Shown piece by piece: positions 41,034 to 49,291 of a DNA stretch of 64,000 nt. The stretch covers positions 62,001-126,000 of the forward strand of contig CAJUNR010000003.1 of assembly GCA_910587765.1 (NCBI GenBank), read 5' to 3'. Each line of letters starts with the position of its first letter. The first letter of the stretch is position 1. Under the pieces are notes generated by a model. It worked only from the letters and a program-made list of their open reading frames with translations, ran no database searches and was not told the origin of the DNA. The translations under genes and the position numbers were made by a program. The stretch comes from an uncultured Lachnospiraceae bacterium (GTDB taxonomy: Bacteria > Bacillota > Clostridia > Lachnospirales > Lachnospiraceae).

Positions 41034-41150
41034 GAAAGCCCGTTGGTTTATGAACGGCATGTGCATTATTTTTTTGCGGCGGGAGCACGAAGCCCGTTGT
41101 GGAAAAGGCAAGAAAAAAGAGGATATTCATAAAAACCTCTTTCTTTTTTT
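41034..41150 (+). ncRNA. Candidate small RNA or attenuated leader
   Basis: The stretch from the predicted start near 41034 to the T tract of the hairpin at 41113-41150 would make an RNA of about 117 bases. It contains further short stems (CGGGAGCACGAAGCCCG at 41079-41095). The 63-residue frame inside it has no ribosome site or familiar content. It could be a free small RNA or a leader of the CdaR-type regulator gene. Together with its promoter and terminator it explains most of the gap 40983-41268. Confidence 0.35.
41113..41150 (+). terminator. Intrinsic terminator in the CdaR upstream region
   Basis: AAAAAAGAGG (41113-41122) pairs with CCTCTTTCTT (41136-41145; one mismatch), followed by TTTTT. 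It lies about 120 bases before the regulator gene. Confidence 0.75.
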
Positions 41151-41268
41151 GCCGTTTTGCATTACTATATAAAATAGGAATTTAGGATCTACATAGAAAA
41201 TGTGTGGTTTCTGGTGATGCTTTTAGGGGAGTTTGCACAAATGCTAGTTTATGTAAAGGAGAGGGCTT

Positions 41269-42360
41269 ATGATTTCAAACCAGATACTTCAAAACACGAT
41301 CGATGGACTGAGAGAAATTACCAGGGTTGATCTATGTGTCCTGGACATGGAAGGGCAGGTGCTGGCTTCTACCGAAAATCAGCCGGAGGATAACAGCAGC
41401 GAAGCCGCGGCGTTTATTTCGTCGCCGGCCGACAGCCAGGTGGTGCGCGGCTACCAGTTTTTTAAAGTTTTTGACGAAAATCAGCCGGAGTATATCCTGC
41501 TGGCAAAGGGGGCCAGCGACGATGTCTACATGGTGGGGAAAATGGCTGCTTTTCAGCTTTCCAGTCTGTTGACCGCTTACAAGGAACGCTTTGACAAGGA
41601 CAATTTCATCAAGAATCTTCTGCTGGATAATCTGCTTCTGGTGGATATCTACAACCGTGCGAAAAAGCTGCACATACCGACGGAAGTGAGGCGCGTCGTC
41701 TTCATCATAGAGAGCAACCGGGACCGGGTGAACGCGGCGCTGGACAGCGTGCGTATCCACTGCGCCGGCAGGGCCAAGGATTTTGTGACGGCTGTGGACG
41801 AGAAGAATGTCATCGTGGTCCGGGAGCTGGCTCCCCATGAGAGCTATGAGGAGATGATCAAGGCAGCGCAGGGAATGAAGGATGCGGTGGCGGCGGTGGA
41901 GGAGAACGAGGAGATCCATGTGGCGCTTGGGACAATCGTCGGCGAGATCAAGGAGGTGTCCCGCTCCTACAAGGAGGCGCGGATGGCGCTTGACGTAGGC
42001 AAGATCTTCTTCGATGACAGGGATATTATTGCCTACAGCTCGCTCGGAATCGGCCGTCTGATCTATCAGCTCCCGATCCCGCTCTGCAAGATGTTTATCC
42101 GGGAGATCTTCGACGGCAGATCGCCGGATGATTTTGACGAGGAGACGCTGACGACCATCAACAAGTTTTTTGAGAACAGCCTGAATGTGTCGGAGACGTC
42201 GAGACAGTTGTATATTCACAGAAATACGCTGGTCTATCGTCTGGATAAGCTCCAGAAGTCTACCGGTCTGGATCTTCGTGTGTTTGAGGACGCCATTACG
42301 TTCAAGATTGCCCTGATGGTGGTGAAATACATGAAGTATATGGAGACTCTGGATTATTAA
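41269..42360 (+). CDS. CdaR/PucR-type transcriptional regulator
   Basis: A 363-residue regulator. The N-terminal third (about residues 1-115) has the look of a putative sugar-diacid/PAS-like sensor (LCVLDMEGQVLASTE). A middle GGDEF-like linker fold follows (about 130-270, with VALGTIVGEIKEVSRSYKEA). The C-terminal PucR helix-turn-helix (about 290-355) contains LNVSETSRQLYIHRNTLVYR and LDKLQKSTGLDLR. The strong ribosome site AAAGGAGAGG precedes ATG. Such proteins usually act on carbon or nitrogen genes. Here it lies 24 bases upstream of ftsE in the same direction, so it may instead be co-transcribed with the cell-division block; its target is not known. Confidence 0.9.
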   Translation: MISNQILQNTIDGLREITRVDLCVLDMEGQVLASTENQPEDNSSEAAAFISSPADSQVVRGYQFFKVFDENQPEYILLAKGASDDVYMVGKMAAFQLSSLLTAYKERFDKDNFIKNLLLDNLLLVDIYNRAKKLHIPTEVRRVVFIIESNRDRVNAALDSVRIHCAGRAKDFVTAVDEKNVIVVRELAPHESYEEMIKAAQGMKDAVAAVEENEEIHVALGTIVGEIKEVSRSYKEARMALDVGKIFFDDRDIIAYSSLGIGRLIYQLPIPLCKMFIREIFDGRSPDDFDEETLTTINKFFENSLNVSETSRQLYIHRNTLVYRLDKLQKSTGLDLRVFEDAITFKIALMVVKYMKYMETLDY

Positions 42361-42384
42361 GAGAACTACAACAGGAGGATTTCC

Positions 42385-43065
42385 ATGATCGCATTGGAAA
42401 ACGTTGTGAAGTCTTATCCCAACGGCGTGGGCGCCATCAACGGGATAAGCCTTCATATTAAAAGAGGAGAATTTGTATTTATTGTAGGAGACAGCGGATC
42501 GGGCAAGTCCACGCTGATCAAGCTTCTGCTCAAGGAGCTGGAGCCGACGGAGGGCAGGATCCGTGTGAACGGAGTGAATCTGGCCCGTATGCGCAAGAGA
42601 ATGATTCCCAAGTACCGCAGAAAGATCGGTTGCGTGTTTCAGGATTTCCGTCTATTAAAAGACCGGAACGTCTATGAGAACGTGGCCTTTGCCCAGAGAG
42701 TGATCGTCACTCCCACAAAGGAGATCAAGAAGAACGTTCCCGCCATGCTGTCGCTGGTGGGGCTTGCGGAGAAATACAAGTCCTATCCCCGGCAGCTCTC
42801 GGGAGGCGAGCAGCAGCGGGTGGCTCTGGCGCGCGCGCTGGTGAACAGCCCGGATATTCTGCTGGCGGACGAGCCGACCGGGAATCTGGATCCCAAGACG
42901 TCCAGAGAGATCATGAAGCTTCTGGAGGAGATCAACGCGAGAGGGACGACGGTGCTGGTCGTCACCCATGATCAGGATATTGTGAATACGATGAAGAAAC
43001 GGGTGGTCCGTATGCAGAAGGGAATTATCGTCGGAGACGAAAGAGAAAGCGGGTATATCGGATGA
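42385..43065 (+). CDS. ftsE: FtsE, cell-division ABC ATPase
   Basis: A 226-residue ABC ATPase. Walker A GDSGSGKSTLIKLLL, Q-loop CVFQDFRLL, signature LSGGEQQRVALARALV, Walker B ILLADEPTGNLD and the H-loop VVTHDQD are all intact. With FtsX it forms a membrane complex that activates peptidoglycan hydrolases at the septum. ATG follows AGGAGG. The stop overlaps the ftsX start (ATGA), typical of ftsEX. The next gene codes for a likely hydrolase partner. Confidence 0.97.
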   Translation: MIALENVVKSYPNGVGAINGISLHIKRGEFVFIVGDSGSGKSTLIKLLLKELEPTEGRIRVNGVNLARMRKRMIPKYRRKIGCVFQDFRLLKDRNVYENVAFAQRVIVTPTKEIKKNVPAMLSLVGLAEKYKSYPRQLSGGEQQRVALARALVNSPDILLADEPTGNLDPKTSREIMKLLEEINARGTTVLVVTHDQDIVNTMKKRVVRMQKGIIVGDERESGYIG

Positions 43066-43970
43066 GACTTGGTACAATAGGATACTGCCTGCAGCAGGGC
43101 TTTAAGAATATCTGGAGAAATAAAATGTTTTCCCTTGCGTCCACAGCGACGATGGCCGCATGTATTTTCATGTTCGGAATTTTTTTCTGCATCGTTCAGA
43201 ATTTCCAGCATTTTGTAAAGGAAGTGGAAGAGGGCGTTGCGGTCACGGTGCTCTTTGAGCCGGGGACTTCGGAGGAGGAGATCCAGGAGATCGGAGACCG
43301 TATCGGCCAGAGAGACGAGGTCAGACAGGTGGTCTTTGTCTCCGCGGACGTGGCGTGGGAGAGCTATAAGGACATCTATTTTAAGGAAGCGCCGGAACTG
43401 GCGGACGGCTTCGTGGAGGACAATCCGCTGGCTAACAGCGCCAATCTGGAAATCTATATGAACGATGTGGCCACACAGCAGGATCTGGTGGATTATATCT
43501 CGTCCATGGAACAGGTGAGAAAGATTAACCGTTCGGACGTGGTGGCGGATATGCTGGCCGGCTTTAACCGCCTGGTCAGTTACGTGTCCGTGGCGGTTAT
43601 CGGCCTTCTGCTGGCGGTGTCCGTATTTCTGATCAGCAACACCATCGCCATCGGTATCTCTGTCCGGAAGGAGGAGATTGCCATCATGAGGCTGATCGGA
43701 GCGAAAAATTCATTTATCAAGGCGCCGTTTTTGATCGAGGGCGCGGTGATCGGCGTCGTCGGAGCGGCGATTCCGCTGGCGATCCTCTATTATCTGTACA
43801 ACCGGATGATCGTGTATGTGGCGGTGAAATTCGGCGTTCTGACCAATGTGCTGAATTTCATTCAGGTGAACGAACTGTTCCGCACGCTGGTGCCCGTGGC
43901 GCTGGTGCTGGGCATGGGAATCGGTTTTTTCGGCAGCATCTTCACGACGCAGAGACATTTAAAGGTTTGA
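43062..43970 (+). CDS. ftsX: FtsX, cell-division ABC permease
   Basis: A 302-residue membrane protein with the FtsX topology: one span near the N terminus (about residues 22-45), a large external loop (about 46-170) that should contact the hydrolase, then three spans (about 175-200, 225-245 and 270-292). Markers include LGTIGYCLQQGFKNIWRNK at the start and VRKEEIAIMRLIGAKNSFIK after the second span. It overlaps ftsE by four bases and is followed after 16 bases by the M23/coiled-coil gene, so the three act together at division. Confidence 0.96.
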   Translation: MRLGTIGYCLQQGFKNIWRNKMFSLASTATMAACIFMFGIFFCIVQNFQHFVKEVEEGVAVTVLFEPGTSEEEIQEIGDRIGQRDEVRQVVFVSADVAWESYKDIYFKEAPELADGFVEDNPLANSANLEIYMNDVATQQDLVDYISSMEQVRKINRSDVVADMLAGFNRLVSYVSVAVIGLLLAVSVFLISNTIAIGISVRKEEIAIMRLIGAKNSFIKAPFLIEGAVIGVVGAAIPLAILYYLYNRMIVYVAVKFGVLTNVLNFIQVNELFRTLVPVALVLGMGIGFFGSIFTTQRHLKV

Positions 43971-43986
43971 TTGAAGGATAGAACTT

Positions 43987-45261
43987 ATGAAAGTGTGCGC
44001 GGTTCGGATTTTTATGTTTTTTTTTCTGCTCGGCGTTCTGCTTGCAGGCAGTGCGGCGGGCGGCTTTTCTGCGGCGGCGAAGCCGTCGGATTCCGCGTCC
44101 GGCGAGTCGGACAAGGCGGAAAAGAAGAAAAGGGAAGACGAGTATGACAAGGCGGCCAGAGAACTGGAGCAGAGACGGAAGGACACGCTGGATGAGATCG
44201 GTGCCCTGAAGTCGGACATTCGTTCTGTGGAGGAGAAAATCAAAGAACTGAAGAATGAGAGAAGCGATTTACAGACGTATATCAGCCAGCTCGACCGTCA
44301 GGTGAACGCCATCGCCGTTCAGATGTCGAAGCTGGAAGAAGAGATCGAAGCCAAAAAGGAGGAGATCGCACAGAAGGAGCTGGAGCTGGAGGCCGCGGAG
44401 GCGGAAGCGCAGAAACAGCGGGAAATGATGAAGAAAAGAATCTGCTATATGTACGAGAAGGGAGAAGACTCCTTTCTTGTGCTGCTTCTGGAGTCGGGCA
44501 GCGTAGCGGAAATGCTGAACCGGGCGGACTACGCTGTGCAGATGTCCGCTTATGACCGGCGGATGATGGAGAATCTGAAGGAGATCCGGGATACGATCGC
44601 GGAGTACAAAGAAGTTCTGGAGGAGGAGCGGGAGGAGCAGGAGGCCCTGCTTACCGAACTCGGCGGCCAGAAGGAGGCGGTCAACCGGGCGATCAGCGCC
44701 AAGACGCAGGAGATCGCAGCCTATCAGAGCCAGATTGATACGGCGTCCGGCGAGCAGGGAGAGTATGAGAAGCAGCTTGCCGAACAGGAGAAGCTGCTTC
44801 AGCAGGTAGAGAACCAGATTGCCGTGGTGGCGGCCGCGAAAGCGGCCGAGACAGACGGAGACGGAGGCGCTTCCGGTTTTCTCTGGCCCTGTCCGGCCAG
44901 CCACCGGATTACGAGCGGATTCGGTATCCGGGACGTGCCGATGGCGGGGGCTTCCGCTGATCACAGGGGAATCGACATCGGAGCGCCCACCGGCTCCGCC
45001 ATACTGGCTTCCGCTACAGGGAGAGTGACGACATCGACCTATCATTATTCTGCGGGCAATTATGTGGTGATTTCTCATGGAAACGGCGTGTCCACTGTCT
45101 ATATGCATGCCTCCGCACTGTATGTATCCGAGGGGGATATGGTTGCTCAGGGACAGAAGATCGCCGCAGTGGGATCGACCGGCTATTCGACAGGTCCTCA
45201 TCTCCACTTCGGTGTGATCGTGAACGGAAGCTATGTAAATCCTTTGAATTATGTGAAGTGA
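43987..45261 (+). CDS. Coiled-coil M23 (LytM) peptidoglycan hydrolase, EnvC/PcsB-like
   Basis: A 424-residue exported protein. A signal peptide (about residues 1-30) is followed by a charged region and a long coiled coil (about 50-285) rich in Glu, Lys and Gln. The C-terminal M23 domain (about 300-424) shows HRGIDIGAPTGSAILASATG and GPHLHFGVIVNGSYVNPLNY, with the zinc ligands HxxxD and HxH present, so the enzyme should be active, unlike degenerate EnvC. The coiled coil probably docks on the FtsX loop. Its position directly after ftsEX supports a septal cell-wall cleavage role. Confidence 0.93.
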   Translation: MKVCAVRIFMFFFLLGVLLAGSAAGGFSAAAKPSDSASGESDKAEKKKREDEYDKAARELEQRRKDTLDEIGALKSDIRSVEEKIKELKNERSDLQTYISQLDRQVNAIAVQMSKLEEEIEAKKEEIAQKELELEAAEAEAQKQREMMKKRICYMYEKGEDSFLVLLLESGSVAEMLNRADYAVQMSAYDRRMMENLKEIRDTIAEYKEVLEEEREEQEALLTELGGQKEAVNRAISAKTQEIAAYQSQIDTASGEQGEYEKQLAEQEKLLQQVENQIAVVAAAKAAETDGDGGASGFLWPCPASHRITSGFGIRDVPMAGASADHRGIDIGAPTGSAILASATGRVTTSTYHYSAGNYVVISHGNGVSTVYMHASALYVSEGDMVAQGQKIAAVGSTGYSTGPHLHFGVIVNGSYVNPLNYVK

Positions 45262-45304
45262 TATGTACATAGAATGGTAAGGAAGAGAAAAGGAGTGACA
45301 GCGG

Positions 45305-46480
45305 ATGGAAGACAGCGGTAAGAAGCGTTCGTTCAGAAAAGGACTCGTACTGGGAATGGTGCTGGCCGCCGCGGCGTTCTGCCTGAGCGGGTGCGCCACG
45401 GCGTTCCTTCTGCCCCGTTTTGCGGGAGGGGGGAGTTCTGGCGGGAAACAGATTGACGCAAAGATCCAGGAACTGAATCAGTACATTGAGGAATACTACC
45501 TGTTTGACTATGAAGAGGAGGATGTGGAAAACGGTATCTACAAAGGTCTGATGGCAGGGCTTGGAGACGTCTATACCGGTTACTATACGCCGGAGGAATA
45601 TGCCAGCTTTATGGAATCTTCCAACGGAAGCTACAGCGGAATCGGAGCCATGATGCAGCAGGACTATACGACCGGGATCATCACCGTGGTGAGGGTCTTC
45701 GACGATTCGCCGTCCGCGGAGGCGGGGATGCAGCCGGGGGATGTGCTCTACGAGGTGGAAGGCGAGGAAGTGACCGGGCAGGATCTGTCGCTGGTCGTAT
45801 CGGATCTGAAAGGAGAAGAAGGAACGCAGGTCCGTATCAGCATCGTCAGGGGGGCGGAGGTCCTGGAGATGACGCTGACCAGAAAGAGCATCCAGGTTCC
45901 CACGGTGGAGAGCAGGATGATCAAGGATGAGATCGGATATATTGCCATTACGGAGTTCGACGACGTGACTGAGGAGCAGTTCATGGTTGCGCTCAGCAGT
46001 CTGGAGATGCAGGGGATGAAGAAGCTGATCGTCGACCTGAGAGACAACGGCGGCGGGCTTGTGGACGTTACCTGCGCGATTCTGGACCGTCTGCTCCCGG
46101 AAGGGCTGATCGTCTACACGGAAGACAAGTACGGGAACCGGCAGGAGGAACGGTCGGACGCGGAGAATTATTTTGACGGCGGTCTGGCGGTCCTTGTCAA
46201 CGGAAACAGCGCCAGCGCGTCGGAGATTTTCGCGGGGGCCGTCAAAGATTACGGCGTGGGGACGCTCATAGGAACGAAAACCTTCGGGAAAGGAATCGTA
46301 CAGAGCCTGTTCCCGCTGCCGGACGGGTCGGCGGTGAAGATCACGGTCTCGCGCTATTATACCCCTGCCGGAAATAACATTCATGAGGTGGGAATCACGC
46401 CGGATATCGTGGTGGAAGCCGGAGAGGATCCCGAGGAAGACCGTCAGCTTCAGAAAGCCATTGAAGTGTTAAGCAGATAA
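45305..46480 (+). CDS. ctpA: C-terminal processing protease (CtpA type, S41) with PDZ
   Basis: A 391-residue envelope protease. An N-terminal membrane segment with SGCATAF suggests a lipoprotein or anchored form. The PDZ domain (about residues 105-195) contains SGIGAMM, SPSAEAGMQPGDVLYEVEGE. The S41 protease core (about 200-385) shows the catalytic Ser in NGNSASASEIFAGA and Lys in GTKTFGKGIVQS, with LIVDLRDNGGG forming the oxyanion strand. ATG follows GGAGTGACAGCGG. Position between the FtsEX-linked hydrolase and a PBP suggests it turns over wall enzymes. Length and order are standard for the family. Confidence 0.95.
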   Translation: MEDSGKKRSFRKGLVLGMVLAAAAFCLSGCATAFLLPRFAGGGSSGGKQIDAKIQELNQYIEEYYLFDYEEEDVENGIYKGLMAGLGDVYTGYYTPEEYASFMESSNGSYSGIGAMMQQDYTTGIITVVRVFDDSPSAEAGMQPGDVLYEVEGEEVTGQDLSLVVSDLKGEEGTQVRISIVRGAEVLEMTLTRKSIQVPTVESRMIKDEIGYIAITEFDDVTEEQFMVALSSLEMQGMKKLIVDLRDNGGGLVDVTCAILDRLLPEGLIVYTEDKYGNRQEERSDAENYFDGGLAVLVNGNSASASEIFAGAVKDYGVGTLIGTKTFGKGIVQSLFPLPDGSAVKITVSRYYTPAGNNIHEVGITPDIVVEAGEDPEEDRQLQKAIEVLSR

Positions 46481-46524
46481 AAACAGCAGTTAAGAACTTT
46501 TTCCTTTATTTGCAGCGGCAATTT

Positions 46525-46533
46525 TGCTATAAT
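46525..46533 (+). promoter_or_regulatory. Extended -10 promoter of the PBP1A gene
   Basis: TTGCTATAAT (46524-46533) contains TGCTATAAT at 46525-46533, a TGn-extended consensus -10, 24 bases before the ATG at 46558. Confidence 0.65.
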
Positions 46534-46557
46534 AGACAGGATAAAGGAGGCTGACAG

Positions 46558-49290
46558 ATGAATTACAGTAAAAAAAGCACCTCCAGAAAGCAGAAGGCGC
46601 TGAAATCCAATAAAGTCCGTCTGGGCAGGAAAGCCGGCGTCGTCTTTCTGAAGACACTGCTGGTGCTGATGGTCGCGGTGGGCGTTGCAGGCCTGTGCGG
46701 CGGGATCGGCATTGTAAAAGGTGTGATTGAGAACGCTCCGGATATCACCAGCGCAAGCGTGCTGCCAAGAGGTTACAAGTCCACCGTGTACGACGCGGAG
46801 GGCAACAAGACGGCGGAGCTGATCGCGGAAGGTACCAACCGAACGTACGTGAAGATCGAGAATATTCCCAAACATGTGAGGGAGGCGTTCATCGCCATCG
46901 AGGACGCACGTTTCTACGAGCACAACGGCATTGATATCAAGGGAATCATCCGTGCCGGCGTGAAGGGCGTGGCCAGCGGTTTTAAGACGACCGAAGGCGC
47001 GAGCACGATCACGCAGCAGCTTTTGAAAAACAACGTGTTCGATTTCATGTCGGAAAGTACGATGATAGAGAAAATCGAGAGGAAACTGCAGGAACAGTAT
47101 CTGGCGGTCAAGCTGGAGGAAGTGATGACAAAGGATGAGATTCTGGAAAGCTACCTGAATACCATCAATCTGGGACAGAACTCCCTGGGCGTGCAGGCGG
47201 CCGCCAACCGTTACTTCGGCAAGAACGTCAGCGAGCTGACGCTGTCCGAGGCGGCGGTGCTGGCGGCGATTACCAAGAGCCCCAGCGCGTACAATCCCAT
47301 CAGTCACCCTAAGGACAACGCCACCAGGCGCGGCTATGTGCTTCAGTATATGCAGGAGCAGGGGTATATCTCCCAGAAGAAGTACGAGGAGGCGATGGCG
47401 GACGACGTGTATTCCAGAATCCGGGAATACAATGAAGAGAGCGAGTCTTCCAGTACGATTTATTCGTATTTCGTGGATCAGGTGACCGAACAGGTCAGGA
47501 ACGATCTGGTGGAGAAGGCGGGCTATTCGGAGACGCAGGCTTTCAATGCGCTGTACAGCAGCGGCCTGAAGATCTATACGACGCAGGATCCGCGCATCCA
47601 GGGCATTCTGGACGAAGAGTTTGCCAATGCGGAAAATTTTCCGGAGAAGAGCAGAGTGGGCATCGACTGGGCGTTGAGCGTCGTGCGTAAAGACGGGGAG
47701 ACCAAGAATTACAGTCAGGAGATGCTGGCCGCCCATTTCCGGCAGTCGGACAAAAGTTACGAGATCCTGTACGACACACAGGAGGAGGCGCAGGCGGCCA
47801 TTGACGAGTATGTGTCCACGCTCGGAATCACGGATGAGGACACGGTCTATGAACGATGTGAATTTGTCATTCAGCCCCAGGCGTCCATGGTCGTCATGGA
47901 GCAGAGTACGGGAGAAGTGAAGGCCATGATCGGCGGCCGGGGCGAAAAGACGGCGAACCGGACGCTGAACCGTGCGTCGGGCGCCTATCGGAACCCTGGC
48001 TCCACCTTTAAGATTGTAGCGGCTTATGCGCCGGCTTTCGAGGCTCTCGGCTACGGCCCGGGAACCGTACAGTACGACGGACCGTTCGCCTACACGGAGA
48101 ACGGACGGCAGGGGCGCCTGGTGAAGAACTGGGACGGCACGAACAGCTACCGCGGATGGACGACGTCCAGAGAAGGTATCGTCCGTTCGATGAACGTGAT
48201 GGCGGTCAAGACGATTACCGACGTCACTCCGACGACGGCAGTGGAATATCTGCTGAAATTCGGTTTCAGCTCGCTGGTGCTGGAGGGACCCCATGCAGAT
48301 TACAATCAGTCCGCCGCTCTGGGAGGACTGACGAACGGCGTATCGAATCTGGAGCTGACGGCCGCGTATGCAGCCATCGCCAATCAGGGCAGCTATATCA
48401 AACCGCGCCTGTACACGAAGGTCGTGGACAATGACGGCAACGTGATTCTGGACAACCAGCCGGAGGCCAGCCAGGCGATCTCCGAACAGAACGCGTGGCT
48501 TCTGGTGGACTGTATGAAAGACGTGATCACCGGGGCCGGCGGCACCGGCACGGCGGCGAGGATTGAGGGGATGACGGTTGCCGGCAAGACCGGTACCACG
48601 TCCGATAATCTGGATATCTGGTTTGAAGGGATGACCCCTTATTATACGGCGGGAATCTGGGCCGGTTACGATAACAGCGGTTATAAACACAGTCTGGGAA
48701 ATTCGGAGACGCAGTTCCATAAGAAACTGTGGGCGAAGATCATGGGCCGGGTCCATGAAGGAATGGAGAATAAGGATTTTGAAAAACCGTCGGGAATCGT
48801 ACAGTGCGTAATCTGTACGAAATCCGGGAAGCTGGCGGTCGGCGGTCTGTGCGACAACGACGGCCGGGCGGGAATCGTCCGCAACGAATATTTTGCGGAA
48901 GGAAAACAGCCTACGGAAGTGTGCGACCATCATGTGGCCGTGAGCATCTGTGCGGATACCGGGCTTCTTGCCACCAGCATGTGCCCGAACCGGGTGCCGC
49001 AGGCCAAGGTGCTGCTTCCTGCGATGCAGGAGGGAGTGGCGGAGGCGGGGACGCTGGATACGGCCTACGGGATCAGTTCCAATCTGCCGGGCGCGACCTG
49101 TACGGTTCATACGGACGGCGTCTATGTTCCCAGCGAGTATGAGCTGTCGGGGACGAGTCCGGGGACCGTACCTCCTCCGCCGGATCCGGCGCCTGCCGAT
49201 CCGGCCGCCGGCGATCCGAATCCGGTGGATCCCGGCATTATGGCGGATCCCAATGTAGTGCCTCCGGGGGAGCCGGCTCCTCCGGGCTGA
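46558..49290 (+). CDS. Class A penicillin-binding protein (PBP1A type)
   Basis: A 910-residue bifunctional wall synthase. Short cytoplasmic N terminus and one membrane span (about residues 29-52). The glycosyltransferase-51 domain (about 75-260) has AIEDARFYEHNGIDIKGIIR and STITQQLLKN, then a linker and the transpeptidase domain (about 390-720) with SxxK in PGSTFKIVAA (active Ser), SxN in SMNVMAVK, and KTGTT. The C-terminal extension of about 130 residues has paired Cys (CVICTKSG, TSMCPNRV, ATCTVHTDG) and a Pro/Asp-rich tail (DPNPVDPG). ATG follows AAAGGAGG. It faces a second PBP gene tail-to-tail with one base between them. Confidence 0.95.
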   Translation: MNYSKKSTSRKQKALKSNKVRLGRKAGVVFLKTLLVLMVAVGVAGLCGGIGIVKGVIENAPDITSASVLPRGYKSTVYDAEGNKTAELIAEGTNRTYVKIENIPKHVREAFIAIEDARFYEHNGIDIKGIIRAGVKGVASGFKTTEGASTITQQLLKNNVFDFMSESTMIEKIERKLQEQYLAVKLEEVMTKDEILESYLNTINLGQNSLGVQAAANRYFGKNVSELTLSEAAVLAAITKSPSAYNPISHPKDNATRRGYVLQYMQEQGYISQKKYEEAMADDVYSRIREYNEESESSSTIYSYFVDQVTEQVRNDLVEKAGYSETQAFNALYSSGLKIYTTQDPRIQGILDEEFANAENFPEKSRVGIDWALSVVRKDGETKNYSQEMLAAHFRQSDKSYEILYDTQEEAQAAIDEYVSTLGITDEDTVYERCEFVIQPQASMVVMEQSTGEVKAMIGGRGEKTANRTLNRASGAYRNPGSTFKIVAAYAPAFEALGYGPGTVQYDGPFAYTENGRQGRLVKNWDGTNSYRGWTTSREGIVRSMNVMAVKTITDVTPTTAVEYLLKFGFSSLVLEGPHADYNQSAALGGLTNGVSNLELTAAYAAIANQGSYIKPRLYTKVVDNDGNVILDNQPEASQAISEQNAWLLVDCMKDVITGAGGTGTAARIEGMTVAGKTGTTSDNLDIWFEGMTPYYTAGIWAGYDNSGYKHSLGNSETQFHKKLWAKIMGRVHEGMENKDFEKPSGIVQCVICTKSGKLAVGGLCDNDGRAGIVRNEYFAEGKQPTEVCDHHVAVSICADTGLLATSMCPNRVPQAKVLLPAMQEGVAEAGTLDTAYGISSNLPGATCTVHTDGVYVPSEYELSGTSPGTVPPPPDPAPADPAAGDPNPVDPGIMADPNVVPPGEPAPPG

Positions 49291-49291
49291 A

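Noticed and set aside
40981..41172. 63-codon open frame upstream of the CdaR-type regulator
   Set aside because: It begins within the promoter, has no ribosome site, and runs through the terminator hairpin.
46450..49110. Long minus-strand open frame opposite the PBP1A gene
   Set aside because: The plus strand encodes a full class A PBP with all motifs; the antisense product has shadow-like composition and no ribosome site.
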